This document shows, in pieces, positions 1-9,484 of a stretch of DNA of 64,000 nt (positions within the stretch are counted from its first letter, which is position 1; each line of letters opens with the position of its first letter). This DNA comes from Paenibacillus bouchesdurhonensis. Its GTDB lineage: Bacteria; Bacillota; Bacilli; Paenibacillales; Paenibacillaceae. The notes beneath the pieces are model-generated. The model searched no databases. It was given only the letters and a program-made list of their open reading frames with translations, and was not told the origin of the DNA. Where the stretch lies: positions 2,176,636 through 2,240,635 of the forward strand of contig NZ_LT732548.1 of the NCBI RefSeq assembly GCF_900155685.1, given 5' to 3'. Both the position numbers and the translations under genes were made by a program.

Positions 1-1
1 T

Positions 2-1234
2 CCCGATGAGCTGATTCATCAGGGAATAGAGCTTGTCATCAAAAATCCAGGTATTCCCTATAGTGTGCCGCCCGTCGTCAAAGCGCTGGAGCTTGGGATC
101 GACGTCGTTACCGAGGTTGAGGTCGCCTATCACTTATGCGCTGCGCCTATGATTGGTATTACGGGCTCCAACGGCAAGACGACGACGACGACCTGGATCG
201 GGAGCATGCTGCAGTCTGCGGGCCTGCAGCCGATTATTGCAGGGAATATCGGAACGCCGCTCTGTGAGGCCGCTGAAGAAGCCCGCCCGGACAACTGGAT
301 GATCGCGGAACTTAGCAGCTTCCAGCTAAAGGGGACAGAGCAGTTTCGGCCGACCATCGGTGTGCTGTTGAATGTAGCTGAGACGCATTTGGATTATCAT
401 GGCTCAATGAAGGACTATATTTCCTCCAAAGCGAAGCTGTTTGCGAACCAGGTGGATGGGGATACAGCCGTCATTAACTGGGATGATCCGGTCTGTCGGG
501 AGCTTGTCCCTTATATTAGGGCAAAGCTTCTCCCGTTCTCCATGACAGAGCGGCTAAAGGCCGAAGGGGTCTACATTGAACCTCCGTATTTGCCGGATGA
601 GCAAGATGCCAAGCAAAGAACCATCGTTTACAGAAGCTCTGAAGGATCTGTCGCTGACATTATTTGTGTGGATGAAATCGGTTTGCCGGGGCGTTTTAAT
701 GTGGAGAACGCGCTGGCGGCAATTGCCGCATGCCTCGCAGCCGGGGCGAGTCCAGAGCAGCTTGCTCCGCCGCTGCGCACCTTCCGGGGCGTGGAGCATC
801 GTCTCGAATATGTAGCTGCTAAAGAGGGCGTAACCTACTATAATAATTCGAAAGCGACGAACTCGAAGGCGACAATGATGGCGATTGATGCACTGGACGC
901 GCCGATTGTGCTCGTTGCCGGAGGTCTGGATCGCGGTTCCGACTACATGGAATTGGTGCCCGTATTTAAGGACAAGGTTAAAGCTGTGGTGGCTCTTGGG
1001 CAGACGAAGGAAAAAATGGCTCATATTGCTAAGCTGGCCGGATTACCGGACGCATTGCTTGTCGATACTGGAGACAGTGCTGCCGAGACGCTGCGCGCCG
1101 CTACTCGCAAGGCTGCCGGGCTGGCAGAGCCGGGGGATATCGTTCTACTGTCGCCTGCCTGCGCCAGCTGGGACATGTTTGCTTCTTACGAGGAACGGGG
1201 ACGCATTTTTAAAGAGGCGGTGCATACCCTTTAA
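2..1234 (+). CDS. murD: MurD, UDP-N-acetylmuramoyl-L-alanine--D-glutamate ligase (5' end cut off)
   Basis: This cytoplasmic enzyme adds D-glutamate to UDP-MurNAc-L-Ala in peptidoglycan precursor synthesis. The frame is open from base 2, so the gene begins outside the window. The GTG at 65 is internal, because the preceding codons already read as MurD sequence. The Mur ligase P-loop TGSNGKTT is visible near the left end, and the central and C-terminal Mur ligase domains follow, with YNNSKATN and VAGGLDRG stretches. About 410 residues are present of a family length near 450-470. It heads the visible part of the division and cell wall cluster, and spoVE follows after about 50 bp. Confidence 0.96.
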   Translation, partial: PDELIHQGIELVIKNPGIPYSVPPVVKALELGIDVVTEVEVAYHLCAAPMIGITGSNGKTTTTTWIGSMLQSAGLQPIIAGNIGTPLCEAAEEARPDNWMIAELSSFQLKGTEQFRPTIGVLLNVAETHLDYHGSMKDYISSKAKLFANQVDGDTAVINWDDPVCRELVPYIRAKLLPFSMTERLKAEGVYIEPPYLPDEQDAKQRTIVYRSSEGSVADIICVDEIGLPGRFNVENALAAIAACLAAGASPEQLAPPLRTFRGVEHRLEYVAAKEGVTYYNNSKATNSKATMMAIDALDAPIVLVAGGLDRGSDYMELVPVFKDKVKAVVALGQTKEKMAHIAKLAGLPDALLVDTGDSAAETLRAATRKAAGLAEPGDIVLLSPACASWDMFASYEERGRIFKEAVHTL

Positions 1235-1283
1235 GTAGGGGGGTGGAAAAGCCCCTACTTTCCGTTAAGAGGTGGCTTCCACG

Positions 1284-2381
1284 ATGAGCAAAAACCGCAT
1301 GGCACCGGATTTTTGGTTAATGTCCAGCATATTGGGACTGCTTGCTATAGGAATTGTTATGGTATATAGCGCGGGCTCTGTTCTCGCTTTTCATGATTAC
1401 GGAGACTCCTTCTATTTCGTCAAGCGGCAGCTGCTATTCGCCGTGCTTGGCCTTGTGGCGATGTTCTTTATGTTGAATCTGGATTATCGCCATTTACGGA
1501 AGTATGCGAAGTTTGCCTTGCTCGTCTGCTTCGCTCTGCTCGTCATCGTGCTTATTCCAGGAATAGGCGTCGTACGTGGCGGTGCCCGAAGCTGGCTCGG
1601 CATCAGCTCGTTCGGCATTCAGCCCTCCGAGTTTATGAAGCTCGGCATGATTCTGTTTCTCTCCTATTGGCTTAGTAAGGAAGATTACAAGATTACGCTG
1701 TTTACAAGAGGGCTGCTGCCTCCGTTAGGCATAATGGGCCTTGCGTTCGGCCTCATTATGCTGCAGCCGGATTTGGGAACTGGCACGGTCATGATGGGAG
1801 CGTCGCTGCTCATTGTGTTTACCGCGGGAGCGAGAGTTAAGCATCTTTCAGGACTGGCTGCAGTTGGCGCTCTAGGCTTTGTGGGGCTCGTACTGGCTGC
1901 GCCTTATCGTTTGCAGCGAATTACCGCTTTTCTAGATCCATGGTCTGATCCGCTTGGCTCGGGCTATCAAATTATTCAATCCCTTTACGCGATCGGCCCA
2001 GGCGGACTTGCAGGCCTTGGACTGGGGATGAGCCGTCAGAAATACAGTTATGTCCCTGAGCCGCAGACGGATTTCATCTTCTCTATTTTGGCGGAGGAGC
2101 TTGGTTTTATCGGTGGATTACTAGTTCTTCTTCTGTTCCTTATACTAGTATGGAGGGGTATGAGAGTGGCGATGACAGTGGAGGACAGCTTCGGAAGCTT
2201 GCTTGCCGTCGGTATTGTCGGTATGGTGGCTGTACAGGTTGTTATCAATATCGGCGTCGTCATCGGTCTCATGCCTGTCACAGGCATTACTTTGCCGCTG
2301 ATCAGTTACGGGGGCTCCTCGCTCACGCTAATGCTGACAGCGCTAGGTATTTTATTGAATTTATCCCGTTATGCGAGGTGA
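1284..2381 (+). CDS. spoVE: SpoVE/FtsW-type lipid II polymerase (SEDS family)
   Basis: A polytopic membrane protein of 365 residues from the SEDS family, which polymerises glycan strands from lipid II. About ten hydrophobic segments are visible. The hallmark stretches QPDLGTG, PEPQTDFIF and the terminal LPLISYGGSS are all present. I start it at ATG 1284 because AAGAGGTGG at 1267-1275 is well spaced for it; the in-frame GTG at 1272 lies inside that ribosome binding site. Its place between murD and murG matches spoVE in Bacillus, so spoVE (sporulation cortex) is the likely name, but the sequence alone does not separate it from a vegetative FtsW. Confidence 0.9.
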   Translation: MSKNRMAPDFWLMSSILGLLAIGIVMVYSAGSVLAFHDYGDSFYFVKRQLLFAVLGLVAMFFMLNLDYRHLRKYAKFALLVCFALLVIVLIPGIGVVRGGARSWLGISSFGIQPSEFMKLGMILFLSYWLSKEDYKITLFTRGLLPPLGIMGLAFGLIMLQPDLGTGTVMMGASLLIVFTAGARVKHLSGLAAVGALGFVGLVLAAPYRLQRITAFLDPWSDPLGSGYQIIQSLYAIGPGGLAGLGLGMSRQKYSYVPEPQTDFIFSILAEELGFIGGLLVLLLFLILVWRGMRVAMTVEDSFGSLLAVGIVGMVAVQVVINIGVVIGLMPVTGITLPLISYGGSSLTLMLTALGILLNLSRYAR

Positions 2382-2387
2382 GAAAGT

Positions 2388-3506
2388 ATGCGCGTCGTGC
2401 TAAGCGGCGGCGGAACGGGGGGGCATATTTATCCCGCTCTGGCGATTGCGAATCAATGCGGTGCGGAATACCCTGATTCCGAGTTTTTATATATAGGTGG
2501 TGAGCGGGGGCTGGAGAGCTCCTTGGTTCCCAAAGAGAATATTCCTTTTAAGGCGATTAATATTACCGGCTTTCGCCGGAAACTATCGTTTGATAATGTC
2601 AAGACAATCGTGCGTTTTATGAAGGGCGTGCAGACTTCCAAGCGTCTATTGCGCGAGTTCAAGCCGGATGTCGTCATCGGCACGGGCGGATACGTCTGCG
2701 GCCCGGTCGTTTATGCGGCGGCCAAGCTTGGCATTCCAAGCATCATTCACGAGCAGAATGCGGTGCCAGGATTAACGAATCGCTTCCTGAGCAAATACGT
2801 TTCTACGGTAGCGGTCAGCTTCGAAGGCTCGGGGGCTTCCTTTCCAGCGGCGAAGAAAATTCTCTACACTGGAAATCCGCGGGCTACAACTGTATTTGAA
2901 GCGGATAAAAATAAAGGTTACGCCTCCCTTGGGCTTCCTCAAGGGAGTCCGATCGTTCTCGTAGTCGGAGGAAGCCGCGGAGCGAAGGCCATTAACGAAG
3001 CGATGATTGATATGGCGCCTTCCATCGGCAGGCTGGGTCATGTTTCTTTTATTTATGTTACCGGAGAAAGTTACTATGAAAATACGAAAACAGCGATTGC
3101 TGCTAAGCTAGGCGAGATGCCTAGAAATTTACAAGTGCTGCCTTATGTGCACAACATGCCTGAGGTGCTGGCATGCACCTCGTTAATCGTGAATCGGGCG
3201 GGAGCGTCTTTTCTTGCGGAAATCACTGCTTTAGGAATACCATCGATTTTGATTCCATCCCCGAATGTCACGAATAATCATCAGGAGAAAAATGCGAGAT
3301 CGCTAGAGAAGTCAGGAGCTGCTGAGGTGATCGTTGAGCCGGATCTGACGGGAAGCTCATTATTTGCGGCTGTCGAACGCATTTTGACCGAATCGTCTCT
3401 TCACCGATCGATGTCCACCGCAGCCAAGCAGCTTGGCAAGCCGGAATCCGCTCATGTGATCGTGGAAGAAATGCGGCGGCTCGTTCGTAATCAGGGAAAA
3501 CGATAG
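2388..3506 (+). CDS. murG: MurG, undecaprenyl-PP-MurNAc-pentapeptide GlcNAc transferase
   Basis: MurG transfers GlcNAc from UDP-GlcNAc to lipid I at the inner face of the membrane, making lipid II. The 372 residues have the normal length. The N-terminal glycine loop LSGGGTGGHIYPA, the GTGGYVCGP and HEQNAVPG motifs and the C-terminal nucleotide-binding region with NRAGASFLAE are visible. ATG 2388 follows spoVE by 6 bp behind GAGGTGAGAAAGT, so the two are probably translated together. The product supplies the substrate of the upstream SEDS protein. Confidence 0.97.
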   Translation: MRVVLSGGGTGGHIYPALAIANQCGAEYPDSEFLYIGGERGLESSLVPKENIPFKAINITGFRRKLSFDNVKTIVRFMKGVQTSKRLLREFKPDVVIGTGGYVCGPVVYAAAKLGIPSIIHEQNAVPGLTNRFLSKYVSTVAVSFEGSGASFPAAKKILYTGNPRATTVFEADKNKGYASLGLPQGSPIVLVVGGSRGAKAINEAMIDMAPSIGRLGHVSFIYVTGESYYENTKTAIAAKLGEMPRNLQVLPYVHNMPEVLACTSLIVNRAGASFLAEITALGIPSILIPSPNVTNNHQEKNARSLEKSGAAEVIVEPDLTGSSLFAAVERILTESSLHRSMSTAAKQLGKPESAHVIVEEMRRLVRNQGKR

Positions 3507-3722
3507 AAATTTGCCGGGGCTGGGCCTTTGTCACACTCTTACATGAGAGGGCATAAGATACCATATAAATCGTGACAATCCATGCGGGGGCAAAAAGGAA
3601 GGACGTCATCCTGCGCGTCTCCGCTAACCCATGCAGCCGGTGAAATTATACGGATTAACCGATCATCGGACGGCTCGATTACCGTACGGGATTCGGCATG
3701 TTAGTCAAGGAGGGATTTTCAG
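3507..3722. other. murG-murB intergenic spacer
   Basis: 216 bp with no convincing gene. Short open frames here lack ribosome binding sites and protein-like composition. No clear promoter or terminator was recognised. The last 20 bases hold the strong AAGGAGGG ribosome binding site of murB. Confidence 0.5.
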
Positions 3723-4628
3723 ATGCAGCAGTGGATATCGAAATTATCAGAACAGGAAGTGGGCAAGGTCTTACCCGATGAGCCGATGTCGAAGTATACG
3801 ACATGGAAAATAGGAGGGCCAGCCGATGCTCTGATCGTCCCAGAGAACAAATGGCAGCTGGCAAATTTGATTCGCCGGCTTTATGAAGAGCAGGTTCCTT
3901 GGTTAATGGTGGGAAAGGGCTCCAACATGCTCGTATCCGATAAGGGCATTAGAGGTGCGGTGATCAAGCTGGGTAATGAAATGGAGCAGATCCAATTCCG
4001 GGGTGCCGAGGTCGAAGCGGGGGGAGGAGCCTCGTTTGTAAGACTGAGCATTATGGCGGGCAAGGAAGGCATGACCGGCCTGGAATTTGCTGGGGGGATT
4101 CCGGGAACCGTCGGTGGAGCCGTATATATGAACGCCGGCGCTCACGGGTCTGATGTGTCACGGATATTTAAATCCGCTGAAATTGTTCTGGAGACGGGTG
4201 AGTTGGTAACTTATCATGCACAGGATATGGAATTTTCATACCGCCATTCGATCTTGCATGGGAGCCGAGGGGTGGTGGCGAATGCCGTCTTTACCCTGGA
4301 GGAGGGGGATCGCCTGGAGATTGCGGCTGCCATGGCTTCCTATAAGGATCGCCGCCGCAAGACTCAGCCGCTGCAGCAGCCATGTGCTGGCAGTGTATTC
4401 CGTAATCCGCCAGGTGATCATGCGGCCAGGTTGATTGAAGCGGCAGGACTTAAGGGAAGGAGTATAGGCGGAGCGCAAATATCCGAGCTGCATGCCAATT
4501 TCATTGTCAATACGGGGCAAGCGACAGCAGAGGACGTTCTCTCGCTCATGGAGCTAATCAAGGACACCATAGCCTCGGAGTGTGATATCGCTTTGGTGCC
4601 GGAGGTTTACTTCGTGGGTGAACGGTAA
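3723..4628 (+). CDS. murB: MurB, UDP-N-acetylenolpyruvoylglucosamine reductase
   Basis: This FAD enzyme reduces the enolpyruvyl product of MurA to UDP-MurNAc with NADPH. The 301 residues are typical of the type II (Gram-positive) MurB. Visible are the FAD-binding stretches VGKGSNMLV and GIPGTVGGAVYMNAG, the substrate loop EFSYRHS, and GSVFRNP near the C-terminus. ATG 3723 has AAGGAGGG eight or nine bases upstream. The next gene, murA, makes its substrate, so two consecutive steps are paired here. Confidence 0.97.
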   Translation: MQQWISKLSEQEVGKVLPDEPMSKYTTWKIGGPADALIVPENKWQLANLIRRLYEEQVPWLMVGKGSNMLVSDKGIRGAVIKLGNEMEQIQFRGAEVEAGGGASFVRLSIMAGKEGMTGLEFAGGIPGTVGGAVYMNAGAHGSDVSRIFKSAEIVLETGELVTYHAQDMEFSYRHSILHGSRGVVANAVFTLEEGDRLEIAAAMASYKDRRRKTQPLQQPCAGSVFRNPPGDHAARLIEAAGLKGRSIGGAQISELHANFIVNTGQATAEDVLSLMELIKDTIASECDIALVPEVYFVGER

Positions 4629-4644
4629 ACTCGGAGGTGATACA

Positions 4645-5925
4645 TTGGACAAATTGGTGATTGAAGGCGGGAAACCCCTATCAGGAACCATTCAAATCCA
4701 TGGAGCGAAAAATGCCGCACTGCCTATTTTGGCTGCCAGCCTGCTGTCTGAAGGGGCGGTGCAACTTCGAAATGTTCCTCGTTTGCTCGATATTGATGTT
4801 ATGCTTGGCATTTTGAGCCGATTAGGTTGTAAAACGGTTCACAAGGGTGATACCGTCATGGTTGATGCCAGCGGTGCTGATTCCAGCCATGTGCCGGAGG
4901 ATTTGATGAAGCAAATGCGCTCTTCTATTTTTCTAATGGGGCCGCTGTTAGCGAGATTCAAAGAGGTATGTATATATCAGCCCGGCGGCTGCGCGATCGG
5001 CGAACGGAAGATCGATCTGCACTTGCGGGGATTACAGGCTCTCGGAGCTGTAATTGAAGAGCATGATCAGCAGATATGGTGCAGGGCCAGCAAGCTCGTG
5101 GGCAGTGATATTCACCTTGATTTCCCGAGCGTTGGCGCCACGGAGAACATAATGATGGCTGCAGCGCTGGCAGAAGGCACAACGGTAATTACGAATGCGG
5201 CACGGGAGCCCGAAATTCAGGATCTACAAAATTTCCTTAATACGATGGGCGCAAGTATTATGGGAGCCGGCACCGATACGATAACAATTCAGGGAGTGAC
5301 TCGTCTCTATCCCTGCGATTACGAGATTATTCCCGATCGGATCGTTGCGGGGACAGCGCTTATTGCTGCAGCAGCGACGAGAGGGACGGTCACCTTGACG
5401 CACTGCAATCCTTCTCACCTGGTTTCATTGCTGCATGTGCTGCGCCGCGCTGGTGTTCAAATCAGTACCTGCAATGATATAATAACCGTAAGCAGCGTAG
5501 GCCGCTTTAAAGCGGTTGAACGAGTCGTAACTTCACCTTATCCATCCTTTCCGACGGATTTGCAATCTCAGGTGATGGTCTTACTAGCTTTGGCTGATGG
5601 TGTAAGTTTAATGAAAGAGACGGTGTTCGAAGGCCGTTTCAAGCATGTTGATGAATTGGTGCGGATGGGTGCAGATATTTCCGTAGATATGAACGCAGCG
5701 ATTATTCGCGGAGTGCCGAGATTGTATGGCGCTACCGTAGAAGCGACGGATTTGAGAGCCGGTGCCGCACTCGTGATTGCCGGATTAGCCGCGCAAGGCA
5801 AGACGATCGTAGAACAGGTGTATCATATTGATCGTGGATATGATCGAATTGAAGTGATGTTTCAGCGACTGGGTGGCATGGTAAGGCGTGATGCTCCTGT
5901 GCTGAAGCAGCTGGATCTAGCTTGA
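4645..5925 (+). CDS. murA: MurA, UDP-N-acetylglucosamine 1-carboxyvinyltransferase
   Basis: MurA transfers enolpyruvate from PEP to UDP-GlcNAc, the first committed step of peptidoglycan synthesis. With the TTG start at 4645, behind TCGGAGGTGA, the protein is 426 residues, the family length. An ATG at 4582 would add 21 unrelated residues and overlap murB. The active-site loop GGCAIGERK puts the PEP- and fosfomycin-reactive cysteine at about residue 116. KNAALPI at the N-terminus is also diagnostic. In Bacillus subtilis the main murA is not in this cluster; here it sits between murB and divIB. Confidence 0.96.
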   Translation: MDKLVIEGGKPLSGTIQIHGAKNAALPILAASLLSEGAVQLRNVPRLLDIDVMLGILSRLGCKTVHKGDTVMVDASGADSSHVPEDLMKQMRSSIFLMGPLLARFKEVCIYQPGGCAIGERKIDLHLRGLQALGAVIEEHDQQIWCRASKLVGSDIHLDFPSVGATENIMMAAALAEGTTVITNAAREPEIQDLQNFLNTMGASIMGAGTDTITIQGVTRLYPCDYEIIPDRIVAGTALIAAAATRGTVTLTHCNPSHLVSLLHVLRRAGVQISTCNDIITVSSVGRFKAVERVVTSPYPSFPTDLQSQVMVLLALADGVSLMKETVFEGRFKHVDELVRMGADISVDMNAAIIRGVPRLYGATVEATDLRAGAALVIAGLAAQGKTIVEQVYHIDRGYDRIEVMFQRLGGMVRRDAPVLKQLDLA

Positions 5926-5937
5926 TGATGCCTTGAA

Positions 5938-5962
5938 TTATCCCCTCCGGAGGAGGGGATAA
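5938..5962 (+). promoter_or_regulatory. Perfect hairpin overlapping the divIB ribosome binding site
   Basis: An 11-bp perfect stem (5938-5948 with 5952-5962) closes on the 3-base loop GGA. The right arm contains the purine-rich GGAGGGG that would serve the TTG start at 5968. No T-tract follows, so it does not look like a standard terminator. It could hide the ribosome binding site or act as a processing or stability element between murA and divIB. Confidence 0.6.
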
Positions 5963-5967
5963 AGGCT

Positions 5968-6753
5968 TTGTACATTACAATATATCGGAGAAATGTTATG
6001 TCTAAAGCCAATATGCCCGCGTTAAAGCAACCAAAACCGAAGAGGAAAAACAGCAAAAAAGTAGCCGGGATTTTGATTTTATTGTTTCTCTCTCTGCTTG
6101 CCGTGCTCTTTTTCCGTTCTTCCTTAAGCAAAATCTCCAGCATTACGTTTGAAGGCAGCGCTTATACCTCGGAGGAGGATCTGCTGGAAATTAGCGGTCT
6201 AGAGCTGGGCGCCCCGTTCTTCGGAACGAGCTCGGAGACGATTTCGAAGCGCATGAAGAAGATTCCATCCATTGAGGAAGCTAAGGTGGACAAGTCCTTT
6301 CCTGGCGGGATTACGATCCATATTAAGGAGTACCCACTAGCAGCCTATGAGCTGACCGTAGACGACGGCTTGAAGGGCCTGCTTGCCAATGGGACGAAGA
6401 TCAACTTGGGCATCGGATCGATGCCGATGGAGAAGCCGATTTTGACCGGATGGCGAGAAGATGACTCGAATTTGGCCAAGCTCTGTGAGGTGCTGGCTCA
6501 AATTCCGGAAGATCAGGTCTCTGACATTTCGGAAATCGTGCCTTCCCCGACCTTGTCTTATCCCGACCGGGTCAAACTGTATACAGGCTCCAAATTCGAA
6601 GTAGTGACGGCCATTTCATTGCTTCCGGCTAAGCTGGAATATATGAACTCCATTCTGGAGTCTCAGGATCCCGGCATGCTTACGATGCTCGAGGCCGACT
6701 CATATGTACCCTACGAGCCCCACGACGAACAAAATGATACTACTCATGAGTGA
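5968..6753 (+). CDS. divIB: DivIB/FtsQ cell division protein
   Basis: A bitopic divisome protein linking early and late division proteins. A basic N-terminal tail, one hydrophobic segment (about residues 29-47) and an extracellular POTRA-like region beginning ISSITFEGSAYTS are visible, followed by the FtsQ/DivIB domain. The start is uncertain: TTG 5968 uses the GGAGGGG inside a hairpin, while ATG 5998 with CGGAGAAATGTT gives a protein ten residues shorter. It ends the first block of the cluster. ftsA follows after a 244 bp spacer with its own promoter. Confidence 0.9.
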   Translation: MYITIYRRNVMSKANMPALKQPKPKRKNSKKVAGILILLFLSLLAVLFFRSSLSKISSITFEGSAYTSEEDLLEISGLELGAPFFGTSSETISKRMKKIPSIEEAKVDKSFPGGITIHIKEYPLAAYELTVDDGLKGLLANGTKINLGIGSMPMEKPILTGWREDDSNLAKLCEVLAQIPEDQVSDISEIVPSPTLSYPDRVKLYTGSKFEVVTAISLLPAKLEYMNSILESQDPGMLTMLEADSYVPYEPHDEQNDTTHE

Positions 6754-6907
6754 AAAACAATGGTAAAATACATTTTATGGGCTGGTTTTTACAATTGCCT
6801 TTTTTCTAAGTTCGCGTAAATGGACATAGAGGACTGGAAGCCTACTCTATCGTTACCTTTATCCTACTTTTATGCAAAAGATGGAATTCAAAAAAATTGT
6901 AGAAAAA

Positions 6908-6934
6908 AGAGGGAAAGGTCAAACGGCGTTGAAT
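6908..6934 (+). promoter_or_regulatory. Candidate SigH promoter of ftsAZ
   Basis: AGAGGGAAA (6908-6916), 11 bases, then GTTGAAT (6928-6934). The SigH consensus is RnAGGAwWW-N11/12-RnnGAAT; the only mismatch is one base of the -35 element. The ftsAZ operon of Bacillus subtilis is known to use a SigH promoter when sporulation starts, so position and sequence agree. This is a match by eye. Confidence 0.5.
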
Positions 6935-6997
6935 ATGTAGAGAGTGCATTTAATATGGTTATAACAATTTTGAATGGGAAATAGGAGGTGCCAGAGC

Positions 6998-8251
6998 TTG
7001 AGCAACAATGACATCATTGTTAGTTTGGACATCGGTACATCCAAAGTTCGTGCTATTATTGGGGAAATTAGTAATGGAACCTTTAATATTATTGGAGTTG
7101 GATCTGCCGACTCGGAAGGAATTCGCAAAGGTGCGATTGTAGATATTGATCAAACCGTGCAATCGATCCGCAGTGCTGTTGATCATGCGGAGCGGATGGT
7201 AGGTATTCAAATATCGGAAGTATACGTCGGCATTTCAGGCAATCATATCGGACTCCAGACGAGCCATGGGGTAGTAGCCGTACAGAATGAGGATCGTGAA
7301 ATTGGAGAAGAAGATATCGACCGCGTACTGAAAGCGGCGGAAGTGATCGCACTGCCTCCCGAGCGGGAAATTATCGATGTGGTCGCGAAGCAATATGTTG
7401 TGGATGGTCTGGAAGGAATTCAGGATCCCCGCGGAATGATCGGCGTTCGGTTGGAAGTCGAAGCAACGATTATTACAGGAGCTAAGACGGCAATACATAA
7501 TTTGCTTCGATGCGTGGAGAAGTCCGGGCTGAAGGTAAGCGATCTAGTATTGCTGTCCCTTGGAGCAGGCCAGCTTGCATTATCCAAGGATGAGAAGACG
7601 ATGGGATCCGTGCTGGTAGATATCGGCGCTGGATCAACAACAATCGCAGTGTTCGAAAGCGGCACAATTATTGCGACATCTACGCTTCCGATAGGGGGAG
7701 AATTTATAACGAATGACATTGCTTACGGCCTTCGCACACTAACGGATCAGGCGGAGAAGGTGAAGCTGAAATACGGCTGCGCCTCCATCGAAGATTCGGC
7801 GGGAGATGTAACTTTCAAGGTCACAAGAATCGGTAGCAATGTAGATAAGGAATTTACTCAAGAGGATCTTGCAGCCATCGCAGAGCCTCGCGTCCAGGAG
7901 ATATTCCAAATGATTCGGCAGGAAGTCAAACGACTCGGTTACAGTGAGCTGCCCGGCGGTTATATACTTACGGGAGGAACGGTGTCGATGCCGGGGCTTC
8001 TCAGAGTTGCACAAGAGGAACTAGCCGCTTCCGTGCGGGTTGCTGTGCCAGATTATATCGGTGTCCGTGATCCTGGTTACACGGGAGGCGTGGGCATATT
8101 GTACAAAGTGATCAAAAATATACGCGTCCGGAATACCGGTAATGGTGCAAAGAAGACCACCAATCGGAATAAACCGGTAAGTACTCAGGAGAGCGCGAGC
8201 AAACCGGGTATTATGGAACGTCTAAAGAGTTTATTCAGTGAATTCATATAA
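6998..8251 (+). CDS. ftsA: FtsA, actin-like membrane anchor of the Z ring
   Basis: FtsA is an actin-fold ATPase that tethers FtsZ to the membrane. DIGTSKVRAIIGE at the N-terminus is the phosphate-1 motif, DIGAGSTTIAVF the phosphate-2 motif and LTGGTVSMPGL the adenosine motif. The C-terminus KPGIMERLKSLFSEFI is the expected membrane-binding amphipathic helix. TTG 6998 is the start because AGGAGGTG lies at 6983-6990; the upstream ATG at 6974 is ahead of that site. The protein has 417 residues. ftsZ follows 50 bp downstream in one operon. Confidence 0.96.
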   Translation: MSNNDIIVSLDIGTSKVRAIIGEISNGTFNIIGVGSADSEGIRKGAIVDIDQTVQSIRSAVDHAERMVGIQISEVYVGISGNHIGLQTSHGVVAVQNEDREIGEEDIDRVLKAAEVIALPPEREIIDVVAKQYVVDGLEGIQDPRGMIGVRLEVEATIITGAKTAIHNLLRCVEKSGLKVSDLVLLSLGAGQLALSKDEKTMGSVLVDIGAGSTTIAVFESGTIIATSTLPIGGEFITNDIAYGLRTLTDQAEKVKLKYGCASIEDSAGDVTFKVTRIGSNVDKEFTQEDLAAIAEPRVQEIFQMIRQEVKRLGYSELPGGYILTGGTVSMPGLLRVAQEELAASVRVAVPDYIGVRDPGYTGGVGILYKVIKNIRVRNTGNGAKKTTNRNKPVSTQESASKPGIMERLKSLFSEFI

Positions 8252-8301
8252 CTTGAAGATGGACGGGCCATCCATGCACAATGAGGGGGAGATGGAAGAG
8301 T

Positions 8302-9414
8302 ATGTTGGAATTTGATTTCGAAATGGAGAGTTTGGCTCAAATAAAAGTCATTGGTGTTGGCGGTGGCGGTAGCAACGCTGTGAACAGAATGATCGAAAAT
8401 GGGGTACAGGGCGTCGAATTCATTACGGTGAATACAGATGCTCAAGCCTTGCATTTAGCCAAGTCTGAGCATAAGCTGCAAATCGGGGATAAACTGACCC
8501 GTGGACTTGGAGCAGGCGCTAATCCCGATGTGGGGAAGAAAGCGGCTGAAGAATCACGCGAGTTGATTGCCAACACGCTGAAAGGCGCAGACATGGTATT
8601 TGTAACTGCCGGTATGGGCGGGGGAACAGGTACGGGAGCAGCTCCGGTTATTGCCGAGATTGCCAAGGAGTGCGGCGCATTGACCGTAGGGGTAGTTACT
8701 CGCCCGTTCACCTTTGAAGGACGCAAGCGTTCTTCCCATGCTGAGCTGGGGATCGAAGCTTTGAAGGAGAAGGTAGATACACTTATCGTGATTCCAAATG
8801 ATCGTCTCCTTGAGATCGTGGATAAGAAGACACCGATGCTGGAAGCTTTCCGCGAAGCGGATAATGTGCTTCGTCAAGCGGTACAAGGCATTTCCGATCT
8901 GATTGCCGTACCGGGGCTGATCAACCTTGACTTTGCCGACGTGAAGACGATTATGACGGAACGCGGTTCCGCTCTAATGGGAATCGGCGAAGCTACAGGC
9001 GAGAACCGTGCAGCGGAAGCAGCGCGCAAAGCGATTATGAGTCCGCTTCTTGAGACTTCAATCGAGGGAGCTCGCGGCGTAATTATGAACATTACAGGTG
9101 GATCGAACCTGTCCTTATATGAAGTTAACGAGGCAGCAGAGATTGTTATCTCCGCATCTGATCCAGAAGTAAATATGATTTTTGGTGCTATTATTGATGA
9201 GAATTTGAAGGAAGAGATTAAAGTAACGGTCATCGCGACCGGATTCGAGCATAAGTCTCCGGCAGCGCCGATCCGTAAGCCGGCAGCAGGTGCCGCCGAA
9301 ACGCAAGAAGGCCGAGCAGCATCCTCCCTGAGACCTTTCGGGAATCAACCGAGCGGTGACCAACTGGATATCCCAACCTTCCTTCGCAACCGTTCCCGTC
9401 ACAATAACGAATAA
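8302..9414 (+). CDS. ftsZ: FtsZ, tubulin-like division GTPase
   Basis: FtsZ polymerises into the Z ring. From ATG 8302 the protein is 370 residues and begins [20 protein letters not shown], matching the usual Bacillota N-terminus. The in-frame ATG at 8281 would add seven residues not typical of the family. The tubulin signature GGGTGTG and the T7 loop with [11 protein letters not shown] are present. The C-terminal tail contains the conserved DIPTFLRNR that binds FtsA and SepF. A strong terminator follows. Confidence 0.98.
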   Translation: MLEFDFEMESLAQIKVIGVGGGGSNAVNRMIENGVQGVEFITVNTDAQALHLAKSEHKLQIGDKLTRGLGAGANPDVGKKAAEESRELIANTLKGADMVFVTAGMGGGTGTGAAPVIAEIAKECGALTVGVVTRPFTFEGRKRSSHAELGIEALKEKVDTLIVIPNDRLLEIVDKKTPMLEAFREADNVLRQAVQGISDLIAVPGLINLDFADVKTIMTERGSALMGIGEATGENRAAEAARKAIMSPLLETSIEGARGVIMNITGGSNLSLYEVNEAAEIVISASDPEVNMIFGAIIDENLKEEIKVTVIATGFEHKSPAAPIRKPAAGAAETQEGRAASSLRPFGNQPSGDQLDIPTFLRNRSRHNNE

Positions 9415-9441
9415 TTTTGACCAAATCTCCCCACAATCTAA

Positions 9442-9478
9442 ACCTCCGTTCCACAGCAATGTGGAATGGAGGTTTTTT
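9442..9478 (+). terminator. Rho-independent terminator after ftsZ
   Basis: Stem 9442-9455 with 9460-9473 (14 bp with one G-T pair), loop GCAA, then six T. It separates ftsAZ from spoIIGA. Confidence 0.9.
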
Positions 9479-9484
9479 GCATTG

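Noticed and set aside
65-67. GTG 65 as the start of murD
   Set aside because: Codons before it already encode MurD-like sequence, so the gene continues beyond the left edge.
554-1024. Long minus-strand frame inside murD
   Set aside because: It is the shadow of the murD frame in GC-rich DNA, without start signals.
3631-3813. Plus-strand frame of 60 codons across the murG-murB spacer
   Set aside because: No ribosome binding site, and it runs into murB in another frame.
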